Positions 47,422 through 58,555 of a DNA stretch of 64,000 nt are shown here, in pieces. Within the stretch, counting starts at the first letter, position 1, and each line of letters begins with the position of its first letter. The notes under the pieces were generated by a model. It worked only from the letters and a program-made list of their open reading frames with translations. It was not told the origin of the DNA and did no database searches. The position numbers and the translations under genes were made by a program. The stretch comes from Kaistia algarum (GTDB lineage: Bacteria > Pseudomonadota > Alphaproteobacteria > Rhizobiales > Kaistiaceae), in NCBI RefSeq assembly GCF_026343945.1, contig NZ_JAPKNJ010000003.1:124001-188000 (forward strand), written 5' to 3'.

Positions 47422-48065
47422 GGCGCCGCCACGTCGAGATGACCCTGGAGTTCGGCGGCGACGGCCTCGATTTCCTCGGCGGCCTTGCTGCCGGGGAAGG
47501 CCTCCATGACCGTCGAGCCGATCCCCATCGTCGAGCCGAAGGCAACGCGATTGCCGATCCTGGCCGTCAGTGACTCGGCGCCGAGCTCGGCCAGCTTGGC
47601 GATCAGCTGCGCGGTGGTCTGGGCGCGGGATGGTGCGCGGTTGATGACGATCACGGCGGGCGGTCCGCCACGCTCGGCGATTTCCAGCGTCGCCTGGGTC
47701 GCCCAGAGGTCGACCGGCGTCGGCTGCACCGGAATGGCAATCAGGTCGGCCGATTCGATGACATTGCGCGCTTCGAGGTCCGAGCGCGGCGGCATGTCGA
47801 TCAGCACGAGGTCATGGTCGCGGGCGAGGCTGCGCGCCTCGCGCTTGGCGCCCCAGCCGCTGGCGGTGCGCAGGATCAGGCCGGTGGCGTCCTCACCCAC
47901 GCGCCGTTCGCGGATCTCGAACCATTGGCCGAGACTGCCCTGTGGATCGACATCGAGGATGGCGACCCGAAGCTTCCTGGAAAAGGCGACGGCCAGATGG
48001 GCCGCGAGAGTCGTCTTGCCCGAGCCGCCCTTCTGCTGCGCGATTACCAGAGTTCTACCGGTCAA
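47418..48065 (-). CDS. ParA/MinD-superfamily ATPase, orphan
   Basis: A 215-residue ParA-like P-loop ATPase: deviant Walker A KGGSGKTT (12-19), [12 protein letters not shown] (Walker A'), [10 protein letters not shown] (Walker B). It begins at TTG 48065 with GGATGAG just upstream; no ATG is available. No parB-like gene is adjacent, so it is an orphan positioning or partition ATPase rather than the chromosomal ParA. It is coupled to slyX and divergent from uvrB. Cargo unknown. Confidence 0.85.
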   Translation of the reverse strand: MTGRTLVIAQQKGGSGKTTLAAHLAVAFSRKLRVAILDVDPQGSLGQWFEIRERRVGEDATGLILRTASGWGAKREARSLARDHDLVLIDMPPRSDLEARNVIESADLIAIPVQPTPVDLWATQATLEIAERGGPPAVIVINRAPSRAQTTAQLIAKLAELGAESLTARIGNRVAFGSTMGIGSTVMEAFPGSKAAEEIEAVAAELQGHLDVAAP

Positions 48066-48225
48066 ATTCTCATCCGTCCGACATCCATTCGCCGCCGCAA
48101 CGAGGTATCTCCGGGTTGCAATGCAGCATCCTACAGAATGTCGGCGCCTCCGTCTGCCCGTAAAGGCCGAGTGTCCGCGCCGGACGCAAATCTTCGCGGC
48201 CGACCCTTCAAATCGGCAATGACTC

Positions 48226-48240
48226 GTTCTACTTTCGTAC
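48226..48240 (+). promoter_or_regulatory. Degenerate LexA-type box before uvrB
   Basis: GTTC-TACTTTC-GTAC is one base off the alphaproteobacterial LexA consensus GTTC-N7-GTTC, two bases before the chosen uvrB ATG. SOS control of uvrB is common; the imperfect site makes this tentative. Confidence 0.3.
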
Positions 48241-48242
48241 CC

Positions 48243-51071
<2,829 letters not shown>

Positions 51072-51412
51072 GGGTGGGGCACGCGATCTCTGCCCCTGCC
51101 ACCAGCTCCTAACAGTCGTTCCAGCGTCTGGACGCCACACTATTTTGTCGTGCCCGGCCGGAACTTTAGGTTGGCGCTTCAGCAACCCTTCTTCGCGATC
51201 GTCTGGTCCGCCGCTTCTTGAGTTGAGCATGGCTGCTCACAACAGCCTGCTACGACATGCGACGGCTACCGGGTGCAGGCTAGAAGCGGCAAGCCGAAGA
51301 CGAGCCCGCTCAGAGTCTCGATAGGAAAATACTCGTCAAAAGAGTATTTGTTGACGTTACAATTTTTAGGAGCAGACTGCCGAGGCGTGTTGAACGCTTC
51401 GGGAGGGTGCTC
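51072..51412. other. Intergenic region of about 340 bases
   Basis: Separates uvrB from the GH25 gene. It contains the AT-rich inverted repeat at 51327-51349 and an imperfect GC stem just after uvrB (GGGGCA near 51077 with TGCCCC near 51092). I see no coding frame with genome-typical codon use. Confidence 0.4.
51327..51349 (+). promoter_or_regulatory. AT-rich inverted repeat upstream of the GH25 gene
   Basis: AAATACTC (51327-51334) and GAGTATTT (51342-51349) are perfect complements with a 7-base spacer, immediately before a TTGACG that could be a -35 box. Probably an operator or leader hairpin for the GH25 gene, which starts 64 bases later. Confidence 0.5.
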
Positions 51413-52036
51413 ATGGTCGCTGGAAGCAACGTCGTCGTAGACATTTCCCATCACAATGGCCCGGTTGGCTTTGGCAAGCTGGCTGCTGCAGGGATTGTCG
51501 GGGTCATTCAGAAGGCAACCCAAGGCCAGAGTGGCCGCGATCCGACCTATGGACCCAACAGGAAGAAGGCGCTTGCCGCTGGCCTGTTGTGGGGTGCCTA
51601 TCATTTCGCCACCGGCAGCGACGGCCTGAAGCAGGCCGACAATTTTCTGGATGCCGTGGGGGACTTCGATTCCACCGTCCTTGTGCTGGATTTCGAGCCG
51701 AACCCGACCGGTCCCAGCATGTCCCTCGAGGAAGCACGCTCCTTCGTGTCCCGAATCCATGATGTCACGGGCCGCTACCCAGGCTTCTACTCCGGCCACT
51801 ACATCAAGCAACTTCTCGGCACCGGGTCCGATCCGGTGCTTGCGAAATGCTGGTTCTGGCTTGCCCAATATGGTCCGACGCCGGTAGTGCCGCCGAATTG
51901 GACCACGTGGACGCTGTGGCAATACACCGACGGTGCCATGGGCCCGCAGCCGCATGGCGTGCCGGGTGCCGGCCGCTTCGATCGGGATACCTACAACGGT
52001 GACGTGGCGTCCTTGAAGGCGTTCTGGGGCACGTGA
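51413..52036 (+). CDS. Glycoside hydrolase family 25 (lysozyme-like)
   Basis: A 207-residue GH25 muramidase domain. Visible: VVVDISHHNG near residue 8 with the first acidic residue, ATQGQSGRDPTYGPNRKKAL, AYHFATGS, and the catalytic LVLDFEPN. FYSGHYIKQLLG and WLAQYGP follow. It has no signal peptide, like phage endolysins, yet no phage genes flank it. ATG at 51413 after GGGAGGG. A small exported protein gene follows with a GTGA overlap. Confidence 0.9.
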   Translation: MVAGSNVVVDISHHNGPVGFGKLAAAGIVGVIQKATQGQSGRDPTYGPNRKKALAAGLLWGAYHFATGSDGLKQADNFLDAVGDFDSTVLVLDFEPNPTGPSMSLEEARSFVSRIHDVTGRYPGFYSGHYIKQLLGTGSDPVLAKCWFWLAQYGPTPVVPPNWTTWTLWQYTDGAMGPQPHGVPGAGRFDRDTYNGDVASLKAFWGT

Positions 52037-52476
52037 TGCGCAAAAGAATGCCTCGCGGTGAAGCCGCCAGATCAAAGATAGCGTCGATCATCCTGGCGAT
52101 AGTGCTGGCGGGAGGATGTACGCCTGCGATCGCCTCGTCGCGATTTCTTTGCGTGGTCGGCGCAACCATCGCCTGTCCCAACGACAGGTGCACGACGAAA
52201 CCTGCCGACGATGAACCTCCAGCTTTCAACCTGGATCTGCGCAAGCGCTCGGCTGGTTTGATGGACGGCGAAGGCACTCGCAGTGGCCGGATCGATGTCC
52301 GCGAGGACAAGGACAGCTTTGCCATCGTCGGCAAGTTCGGACCTGCGCGTCAGGGAAAGCGGCTGGTATCCGAAGAGGCGTCGGACTCTATGGTGGCCTC
52401 GCTTTACATCGAGAAGTCGACACGGAAGTTCGTCGGCATCCTGCATGGGGCCGTCATTCAGGGGGAATGCGATTGA
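52033..52476 (+). CDS. Small exported protein, unknown, coupled to GH25 hydrolase
   Basis: A 147-residue protein beginning at GTG 52033 (or ATG 52036). A basic N-terminus and hydrophobic helix (about 15-29, IASIILAIVLAGG) end in GGC and then AIASS, so it could be a lipoprotein or be cleaved by signal peptidase I. The mature part has three Cys (FLCVVGATIACPNDRCTTKP), a Gly/Asp/Arg middle and VASLYIEKSTRKFVGILHG at the end. Family not recognised. GTGA overlap with the GH25 gene suggests a joint function, for example an inhibitor or a membrane partner. Confidence 0.75.
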   Translation: MMRKRMPRGEAARSKIASIILAIVLAGGCTPAIASSRFLCVVGATIACPNDRCTTKPADDEPPAFNLDLRKRSAGLMDGEGTRSGRIDVREDKDSFAIVGKFGPARQGKRLVSEEASDSMVASLYIEKSTRKFVGILHGAVIQGECD

Positions 52477-52520
52477 TGGGCGGGACGCCATTGGCCAACA
52501 GCTGACTAGGCCAACGGAGA

Positions 52521-53246
52521 CTACGGCCCCACCTTCTTCGCAATCAGCACATAGCCCCGCGACCTGTTCCCATTGTCCGAATCCGGTGTGTTCATCGCGG
52601 CGTAGAGATCGGCGCTCGTGACCCATACCGGGGGATATTTGTAGCGGGCGACGTCGAGGATCAGGAAGCGGTCGGTGTCTTCGTCATAGGCGGCGAGCGG
52701 CGAAATGTGGCCGCCGGTCTGCTGGCCCATCGCCTTGCGCAGATAATTGACGATGACGAAATGGCCGTCCTTCGCCAGATAGTCGCGCGCTTCGGTGCGG
52801 AAGGTGTCGAGGCTGGTGTCGGCGGCATGGCGGACCGTCGCCTCGACCGGCTTGGTAGCGATGGCCGCGCCGAGTTGGTCGAGCGTCATGCCCATCTTCA
52901 GGATCGTCGCCTTCGGGATCACCACCTCGGTCTTGTCGTCGAGGACGTTGTCCTGCGTGAAAGTGTTGTAGGGCACATATTCCGGCACGGCAGGCGCCGG
53001 GATGGCCATGGCGTTGAACACCATGGTCATCGAGGCTACGCCGCAGAAGGACTGGGTCTTCTGGGTGACGAAATTGTCGGCGAGCGAAAAATAGGCCTCG
53101 CGCGCCTCGGCGCCGACGAGCAAAGCCTCGCCTGCATCGGTCGACGCGCCGACGAGATTGGCGGGGAGGGGAAGCGTCTGCGCAAAGGCGATGGCAGGCG
53201 CGAACAACAGCGCGTAGCCCAGGATCCGCAACTGGCGAAGGCTCAT
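52521..53246 (-). CDS. Phytochelatin synthase-like exported protein
   Basis: A 241-residue papain-fold protein of the phytochelatin synthase family. A signal peptide (1-22, ending AFAQ) is followed by the catalytic Cys in QSFCGVASMTMVFNA (Cys 68). The His and Asp are in GGHISPLAAYD and FLILDVARYKYPPVWV. Bacterial single-domain members mostly hydrolyse glutathione to gamma-Glu-Cys or act as peptidases, rather than making phytochelatin. The ATG at 53246 has AGGAGAG upstream. Confidence 0.9.
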   Translation of the reverse strand: MSLRQLRILGYALLFAPAIAFAQTLPLPANLVGASTDAGEALLVGAEAREAYFSLADNFVTQKTQSFCGVASMTMVFNAMAIPAPAVPEYVPYNTFTQDNVLDDKTEVVIPKATILKMGMTLDQLGAAIATKPVEATVRHAADTSLDTFRTEARDYLAKDGHFVIVNYLRKAMGQQTGGHISPLAAYDEDTDRFLILDVARYKYPPVWVTSADLYAAMNTPDSDNGNRSRGYVLIAKKVGP

Positions 53247-53307
53247 GGCAGCTCTCCTTACGAGAGCCGCATCATGGCGCAATCCGCGCGCCGCAACCAT
53301 ACTTGGT

Positions 53308-54135
53308 CTACCCCTTCAAAAACGCCTTGAACTTGTCGCCCCAATCCTTGTGCCAGCGCGACAGGGGCGGGCGGTTTTCGGCGATGTCGCCGGCGGCCCA
53401 GAGGATGCGCTTTTCGTCGGTGGCGCGGTCGACATCATTGTCGGGGCAGAGGATGTAGAAATCGCCGCGCTCGATCGAGGCCAGCATGAAATCGATCGTC
53501 TGTTCCGGCGTCCAGGCGCCGGCCGGCTTTTCGGTGCGGCCCTCGGTGGTGAGGTGGGTCCAGACGAAGCCGGGGATCAGCAGCTTGGCCTCGACCTTGC
53601 CGCCCTCGATATTGCGCAGTTCGTGCTGGAGACCCTCGGTCAGCACCTTCACGCCGGCTTTGGAAACATTGTAGGCGGTATCGCCCGGCGGCGTGGTGAT
53701 GCCCTGCTTCGAGCCGGTATTGATGACGAGGCCTGGACGGCCGGAGGCGATCATGCCCGGCACGATCGCCTGCACCCCATGGACGATGCCCCACAGATTG
53801 GTGCCGATGACGCGCTCCCAACTGGGAAGTTCGCCGAGCGCCGGGCCGCCATTTCCCGTGCCGGCATTGTTCATCAGCACGTTGATAGGGCCGAAGCGGG
53901 AAAGTACGGCCTCGCGCAGCGCCTCGACGGCCTCGCGCTTCGAGACGTCCGTACGCACAGCGAGCGCATCCGGTCCGAGCTCGGCGGTCGCGGCATCGAG
54001 CGCTTCCAGCCGGCTGTCGGCGATCGCGACATGGAGGCCGAGCGCGCGAAATTTCTTCGCCGCTGCGAGCCCGATCCCGGACGCTCCCCCGGTGATGAGC
54101 GCGACATGATTCGGGGCGATAGCGGGGTGGGTCAT
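53308..54135 (-). CDS. SDR family NAD(P)-dependent oxidoreductase
   Basis: A 275-residue classical short-chain dehydrogenase. Cofactor site TGGASGIG (about 15-22), NNAG strand (MNNAGTG), catalytic Ser in VINTGSKQG and YNVSK (Tyr-Lys). Asp after the second strand (AIADSRLEAL) suggests NAD preference; substrate unknown. ATG at 54135 after AGGAAA. Confidence 0.92.
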   Translation of the reverse strand: MTHPAIAPNHVALITGGASGIGLAAAKKFRALGLHVAIADSRLEALDAATAELGPDALAVRTDVSKREAVEALREAVLSRFGPINVLMNNAGTGNGGPALGELPSWERVIGTNLWGIVHGVQAIVPGMIASGRPGLVINTGSKQGITTPPGDTAYNVSKAGVKVLTEGLQHELRNIEGGKVEAKLLIPGFVWTHLTTEGRTEKPAGAWTPEQTIDFMLASIERGDFYILCPDNDVDRATDEKRILWAAGDIAENRPPLSRWHKDWGDKFKAFLKG

Positions 54136-54287
54136 GGCGAGGTTTCCTGTTTCGTCCTGGCGCAGAGGCCGCGGCCGCGTTGCTCCCGCCATCTTCTCAT
54201 TCGAGCCGGTCGGGGAACCGTGGCTATAAAAGCGCCTTCATCGATCTATATCGATAGAAGGTCTTTCCAGCGACAAGGATCCATCCG

Positions 54288-54545
54288 ATGCGCCGACTGC
54301 TTCTCGCTCTGCCGCTCCTTCTCATGGCTGCGCCCGCCGCCTTCGCCTGTACCGAGGACGAATTGCAGGCGAAGGCGATCCAGCTTTCCGATCTCGTCAA
54401 GACGATCGTCGCCAGCGACCCCAGCAAGGCCGATGCGTGGCGCGAGAAGCAGATCCAGGTAGACCGCACGGCCGAGCGCACGACCAATCTTGATGAGATC
54501 TGCGCCGCCTATGACAAGGCGATCAGCGAGGCGAAGCCGCAATAG
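54288..54545 (+). CDS. Small secreted protein, unknown
   Basis: An 85-residue protein with a signal peptide (MRRLLLALPLLLMAAPAAFA) and a 64-residue mature helical part carrying two Cys (residues 21 and 72), probably bonded to each other. It is convergent with the LprI-like gene downstream. I recognise no family. Confidence 0.75.
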   Translation: MRRLLLALPLLLMAAPAAFACTEDELQAKAIQLSDLVKTIVASDPSKADAWREKQIQVDRTAERTTNLDEICAAYDKAISEAKPQ

Positions 54546-54561
54546 CGGTGGGCCGGCACCT

Positions 54562-54912
54562 TCAGAGGCCGAACTGCGCCTGCCAGCCGCGCAGCTTGTC
54601 GATCCGCCGTTCATAGGCGCGGGCGACGCAGCCATTATCGTAGCCGCAGGCGTTGCGGCGGGCGATCCAGTTCGTCTGCTCGCCCTTGATCTGCCGGACG
54701 GCCCAGCCCGGCGCGTAGTTGGTCAGGCGGAAATAGCGTTGCGCCATCTCCTGGTCGAGTTCGCCGAGGCCGGGGCTGTTGCAGATGGCCATTTCGACGG
54801 GAAGGCTCGCCCGGGCGCAGTTGAAGGACGCGGCGTTGGCGGGGCCTGCCATGATCGCCATGGCGAGAGCGGCGCCGCCGATGGCCAGGGATGTCGCAAC
54901 AAAGCTCTTCAT
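54562..54912 (-). CDS. LprI-like/DUF1311 exported protein
   Basis: A 116-residue exported protein: signal peptide about 1-30 ending ANA, then SFNCARASLPVEMAICNSPG and LDQEMAQRYFRLTNYAPG, the lysozyme-inhibitor LprI N-terminal pattern with paired Cys, and a second pair in RRNACGYDNGCVARAYERRI. Such proteins occur in the periplasm; lysozyme inhibition is known for LprI of mycobacteria but not shown here. ATG at 54912 after GGAGGAGA. Confidence 0.86.
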   Translation of the reverse strand: MKSFVATSLAIGGAALAMAIMAGPANAASFNCARASLPVEMAICNSPGLGELDQEMAQRYFRLTNYAPGWAVRQIKGEQTNWIARRNACGYDNGCVARAYERRIDKLRGWQAQFGL

Positions 54913-55000
54913 AACGGTTCTCCTCCCGATCGGCTCGCCCTGAGGCCGGGCCTGTGTCATATCGCTGGTCTGAATTAGGACGGCCCGGAGGCCCGCCGCC

Positions 55001-55420
55001 ATGATCCCCGTCACAGACACGATCTTTCTCGACGAGAGCGAGATTGAGGAGAGCTTCATCCGCTCGTCCGGTCCGGGCGGGCAGAACGTCAACAAGGTGT
55101 CGAGCGCCGTGCAGATCCGCTTCGATGCGCGCCGCTCGCGCTCTCTGCCGGACGCCGTAGCGGTAAGGCTGATGCGGCTGGCCGGATCGAAGCTGACGCA
55201 GGACGGCGTCATCGTCATCACGGCGCAGCGTCATCGCGACCAGGCGAGGAACCGGGTTGATGCGGTGGATAGGCTGGTTGGGCTCATCCGCGAGGCCGTG
55301 CCCCCGCCAGTCCCGAGGCGTGCAACCAAGCCGACCAAGGCCTCGAAGGAGAGGCGCCTCGAGGGCAAGGCCAACCGCTCCGGCGTGAAGTCGATGCGCG
55401 GCCGGATCAAGTTGGACTGA
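55001..55420 (+). CDS. arfB: Alternative ribosome-rescue peptidyl-tRNA hydrolase ArfB
   Basis: A 139-residue ICT1/YaeJ-type release factor. The catalytic GGQ is in SGPGGQNVNKVSS (GGQ at 26-28), and the C-terminus is a Lys/Arg-rich tail (TKPTKASKERRLEGKANRSG) that enters the mRNA channel of stalled ribosomes. Full-length RF1/RF2 domains are absent. ATG at 55001; divergent from the LprI-like gene. Confidence 0.95.
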   Translation: MIPVTDTIFLDESEIEESFIRSSGPGGQNVNKVSSAVQIRFDARRSRSLPDAVAVRLMRLAGSKLTQDGVIVITAQRHRDQARNRVDAVDRLVGLIREAVPPPVPRRATKPTKASKERRLEGKANRSGVKSMRGRIKLD

Positions 55421-55501
55421 CCGCCTCGTCAAACGGTCGTTTCGCGTGCAGGATGAGCTTCGTAGGCGCGATGTCGCGACTCACTGCGGAGGAAGCTGTT
55501 C

Positions 55502-55756
55502 ATGGGCATCATCTGGACGATCATCATCGGCGGCGTCGCCGGCATCATCGCGAAGTTCATTACCCCCGGCGACAATGAGCCAAAGGGCTTCATCCTGACG
55601 ATTCTGCTCGGCATAGCCGGCGCCTTCATTGCTACCTGGCTCGGCCAGGCGATCGGCTGGTATGGGCCGAACGATCAGGCCGGGTTCATCGGCGCGATCG
55701 TCGGCGCGGTCATCCTGCTGCTGATCTGGGGCGCGGTCGTCCGCAAGCGCGGCTGA
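55502..55756 (+). CDS. GlsB/YeaQ/YmgE family stress-response membrane protein
   Basis: An 84-residue protein with three hydrophobic helices: IIWTIIIGGVAGIIAKFITP, GFILTILLGIAGAFIATWLG and GFIGAIVGAVILLLIWGAVV. This is the transglycosylase-associated protein family, often induced by stress, with no known mechanism. GCGGAGGAAG precedes the start. Convergent with the DUF2892-like gene, three bases apart. Confidence 0.92.
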   Translation: MGIIWTIIIGGVAGIIAKFITPGDNEPKGFILTILLGIAGAFIATWLGQAIGWYGPNDQAGFIGAIVGAVILLLIWGAVVRKRG

Positions 55757-55759
55757 CGG

Positions 55760-56008
55760 TTAGCGAGCCCGGGGGTCCGGATCGCCGAAGCGTTCCTCGA
55801 ATGCTTCGGTGATCGGGCAATGGCCGGTGGCGCCGCGATAGGCGAGGTAGGAACCGGTCGCGAGAGCCAGCACGGAAAGGAAGCGGTTCGGCCGTGGCCG
55901 GACCGATGCGGCGGCGAGCACCAGCCCCGCAATTACGGACAGGGTGCGTCCTGCCGGGGAAATCTCCGGAACGACGACGGGCGGCTGCTGTCTTGAGCGA
56001 AAGATCAT
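55760..56008 (-). CDS. DUF2892-like small membrane protein
   Basis: An 82-residue protein resembling the YgaP-type DUF2892 transmembrane domain: SPAGRTLSVIAGLVLAAASV, then FLSVLALATGSYLAYRGATG and HCPITEAF, with two hydrophobic helices. Function unknown. An exact sigma-EcfG promoter match lies 29 to 53 bases upstream of the ATG, implying general-stress induction. Confidence 0.82.
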   Translation of the reverse strand: MIFRSRQQPPVVVPEISPAGRTLSVIAGLVLAAASVRPRPNRFLSVLALATGSYLAYRGATGHCPITEAFEERFGDPDPRAR

Positions 56009-56036
56009 GTCTTATCTCCTGGACTACTGACCGCAT

Positions 56037-56061
56037 AACGCCGTGGAAGCGGCTCCGTTCC
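56037..56061 (-). promoter_or_regulatory. Sigma-EcfG promoter candidate for the DUF2892-like gene
   Basis: On the minus strand, GGAAC (56061-56057), a 16-base spacer and CGTT (56040-56037) match the general-stress consensus exactly. A start of transcription about six bases on would leave a leader of some 20 bases containing AGGAGAT before the ATG at 56008. Confidence 0.65.
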
Positions 56062-56081
56062 CGGCGAGCGAGGTTTCCCTC

Positions 56082-56876
56082 ATGATCTATGTCGGCATTG
56101 GCGGCTGGGTATTTGAGCCCTGGCGCGGCACATTCTATCCGGACAAGCTGCCACAGAAGCGCGAACTCGAATACGCATCGGGCAAGCTCACCGCGATCGA
56201 GGTGAACGGCACCTATTATGGCTCGCAGAAGCCTGAGAGCTTCCGCAAATGGGCGGCTGACACGCCTGAGGGCTTCGTCTTCTCACTGAAGGGCTCGCGA
56301 TTCACCACCAATCGCCGTGTCCTCGCGGAGGCGGGGGAGTCAATCGACCGCTTGATCGGCAGCGGAATCACGGAACTTGGCGCGAAGCTCGGGCCGATCA
56401 ACTGGCAGTTCATGGAGACGAAGAAGTTCGACGCGGAGGACTTCGAGGCCTTCCTGGCGCTGCTGCCGAAGGCGGTCGACGGAGTGCGTCTTCGCCATGT
56501 CGTCGAAGTGCGCCACGAGAGCTTCCAGACACCCGAATTCATCGACTTGGCGCGCCGATATGGCGTCGCCATCGTGCTCGCGGACTCGGTCAAGTTCCCG
56601 ATGATCGCCGATCCGACCGCTCCCGACTTCGTTTATGCGCGGCTCCAGGATGCCAGCGAGGGCGAAGAACTGGGCTATTCCGCCGCAGCCCTGGACCTGT
56701 GGCGGGACCGGGCGCTGGCCTGGGAGCGCGGCGGTGTGCCGGACGACCTGCCGCTCCTCGCCGAGCCGCCTAAGGAAAACGGGCCGCGCGACGTTTTCCT
56801 GTTCATGATCAATGGCTTCAAGCCGAAGGCGCCGCATGCCGCCATGGCCTTGATTGAGCGGCTTCGCCGCGGCTGA
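56082..56876 (+). CDS. DUF72 domain-containing protein
   Basis: A 264-residue TIM-barrel protein of the DUF72 (YecE) family: IYVGIGGWVFEPWRGTFYP, YASGKLTAIEVNGTYYGSQK, FVFSLKGSRFTTNRR and the C-terminal DVFLFMINGFKPKAPHAA. The function is unknown. The ATG at 56082 gives the family start; upstream frame not supported. Divergent from the DUF2892-like gene. Confidence 0.92.
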   Translation: MIYVGIGGWVFEPWRGTFYPDKLPQKRELEYASGKLTAIEVNGTYYGSQKPESFRKWAADTPEGFVFSLKGSRFTTNRRVLAEAGESIDRLIGSGITELGAKLGPINWQFMETKKFDAEDFEAFLALLPKAVDGVRLRHVVEVRHESFQTPEFIDLARRYGVAIVLADSVKFPMIADPTAPDFVYARLQDASEGEELGYSAAALDLWRDRALAWERGGVPDDLPLLAEPPKENGPRDVFLFMINGFKPKAPHAAMALIERLRRG

Positions 56877-57075
56877 GTCCGACCTTCGCAGGCTCCGGAG
56901 TCAGGCTGGCGGCAGCCGCTTCTTTGCCGTCTCAGCGCCAAACCGCTGGTTTGGTTGACAATCCCTGCCGTATTCTCGCCTTTTTCGTCCCATTGATAAA
57001 CAACGAAGCCTTTGTCGTTTCGGGAAATCGGGTGTGGTCCGCGCCAAGCGAGCGCGAATAGCAGAGAGATACGTT

Positions 57076-57474
57076 TTGAGTTCCAAGCTACGTCTCGCGG
57101 CGATTGCCGCTGCCTTCGTTGCCGCCACAGCGGCATATTCGGTGGGAACGAAGCCGGCGGAAGCCGGAAGCCAGTGCGGCAGGGCCTCCTGGTACAAGCT
57201 CGGCGGCAAGACCGCGAGTGGCGAACGCAACAATCCGAGCGCCCTGACGGCGGCGCATCGCTCTCTCCCTTTCGGCACTCGCGTCAAGGTCGAGAACCTC
57301 AAGAACGGCAAGTTCGTGGTCGTGCGGATCAATGATCGCGGACCGTTCACCGGTGGTCGTGTCATCGACCTCTCCCGCGCCGCGGCCCAGCAGATCGGCA
57401 TGCTGTCGAGCGGCACTGCCAAGGTCCGCCTCGTCGTCGACGGCGGCAATCTACGCGGCGCCTGCCCGGCCTGA
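57076..57474 (+). CDS. RlpA-like protein with double-psi beta-barrel
   Basis: A 132-residue exported protein. Signal-like helix about 5-22, then an RlpA/DPBB domain: [57 protein letters not shown] with the conserved Asp of the lytic transglycosylase family. It lacks the SPOR domain of full RlpA, so septal targeting is unlikely by that route. I use the TTG at 57076 after GAGAGA; a GTG at 57034 is an alternative. Confidence 0.86.
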   Translation: MSSKLRLAAIAAAFVAATAAYSVGTKPAEAGSQCGRASWYKLGGKTASGERNNPSALTAAHRSLPFGTRVKVENLKNGKFVVVRINDRGPFTGGRVIDLSRAAAQQIGMLSSGTAKVRLVVDGGNLRGACPA

Positions 57475-57481
57475 GGCCGGC

Positions 57482-58555
57482 TCAACCCCTCCGCTCTTCC
57501 AGAGCTACCGCCTTGACCAGCACGGTGACCGACAGGCCCGGCGCCAGTTCGAGTTCGCGGGCGGCGTCGCGCGTGATGCGCGCGACCAGCGGTTCGCCGC
57601 CAATGTCGAGACGGACGGCGACATCGGGGGGGCTGCGCTCGGCGATCTCGAGGACCGTCGCGTTGAGGCGGTTCCTTACCGATAGCCGGCCCGGCTCGCC
57701 GACGGCGAGCGTCACGTCGCGCGAGCGGATGCGCAGGCGTACCCGGCTGCCGGCCGGCTTGCCGACATGGGGAACCAGCAGCGGGCCAGCAGGATGGTCG
57801 AGACGGCTCAGCCCGTCGCGTTCCGGCTCCGCCGAAACCGTGGCCGTCAGCACGGCGCCGGCCTCGAAATCGCCATCCGAGTCGATCGCGGCGAATATCT
57901 CTCCGACGGGACCGCTCGCCGCGACGCGCCCGCCTTCGATCCGCACCACCTGATCGGCGAGGCGGGCGACCTCATCGACCGAATGGCTGACATAGACGAT
58001 CGGCAGCTTCATCTCGTCGCGCAGGCGCTCGATGAAGGGCAGGATTTCGGCCTTGCGCGCGCCGTCCAGCGCCGCCAATGGCTCATCCATCAACAGACAC
58101 TCGGGGCTGGAGAGCAAGGCGCGGCCGATGGCGACGCGCTGTTTCTCGCCCCCGGATAGATCGCGTGGCCAGCGCGCCAGCAGGTGGCCGATAGCGAGTA
58201 GATCCACGATCGCGTCGACATCCCCCCAGCGGCGCGCTTTCGGCGTGAGCCAGCGGCCATAGGTCAGATTGGCGCGCACCGACAGATGCGGGAACAGGCG
58301 CCCTTCCTGGAACACATAGCCGATCCGCCGCTTTGGCGGCCGCAGGAAGATGCCGGATGCGGTATCGGCGAGGACGCGGCCGTCCAGCACGATCACTCCA
58401 TCATCGGGGGCGATCAGGCCGGCGATGAGATTGACCAGCGTCGTCTTGCCCGAACCGGAGGGGCCGAACAGAGCCGTGAGACCGCCGCTGGCTTCAAAGC
58501 GCATATCGAGCGCGAATGTGCCCAGCCGCTTGCGAACGTCCACCCGCAGCGTCAC
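57482..58555 (-). CDS. modC: Molybdate ABC transporter, ATP-binding protein
   Basis: A 357-residue ATPase of molybdate import. Walker A GPSGSGKTT (about 31-39), signature LSGGEKQRVAIGRALL, Walker B LLMDEPLAALD. A C-terminal TOBE/molbindin domain (about 290-350, VSVRNRLNATVLEIAERSPP-like) could bind molybdate. The GTG start overlaps the modB stop (GTGA). Confidence 0.95.
   Translation of the reverse strand: MTLRVDVRKRLGTFALDMRFEASGGLTALFGPSGSGKTTLVNLIAGLIAPDDGVIVLDGRVLADTASGIFLRPPKRRIGYVFQEGRLFPHLSVRANLTYGRWLTPKARRWGDVDAIVDLLAIGHLLARWPRDLSGGEKQRVAIGRALLSSPECLLMDEPLAALDGARKAEILPFIERLRDEMKLPIVYVSHSVDEVARLADQVVRIEGGRVAASGPVGEIFAAIDSDGDFEAGAVLTATVSAEPERDGLSRLDHPAGPLLVPHVGKPAGSRVRLRIRSRDVTLAVGEPGRLSVRNRLNATVLEIAERSPPDVAVRLDIGGEPLVARITRDAARELELAPGLSVTVLVKAVALEERRG

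Noticed and set aside
51413..52476. Prophage remnant
   Set aside because: The GH25 gene resembles an endolysin, but no integrase, structural, holin or attachment-site sequences are near, so a phage origin is not claimed.
54210..54235. GGAAC-N16-CCTT as a third sigma-EcfG promoter
   Set aside because: The -10 has a mismatch at an invariant G, so it was not counted.
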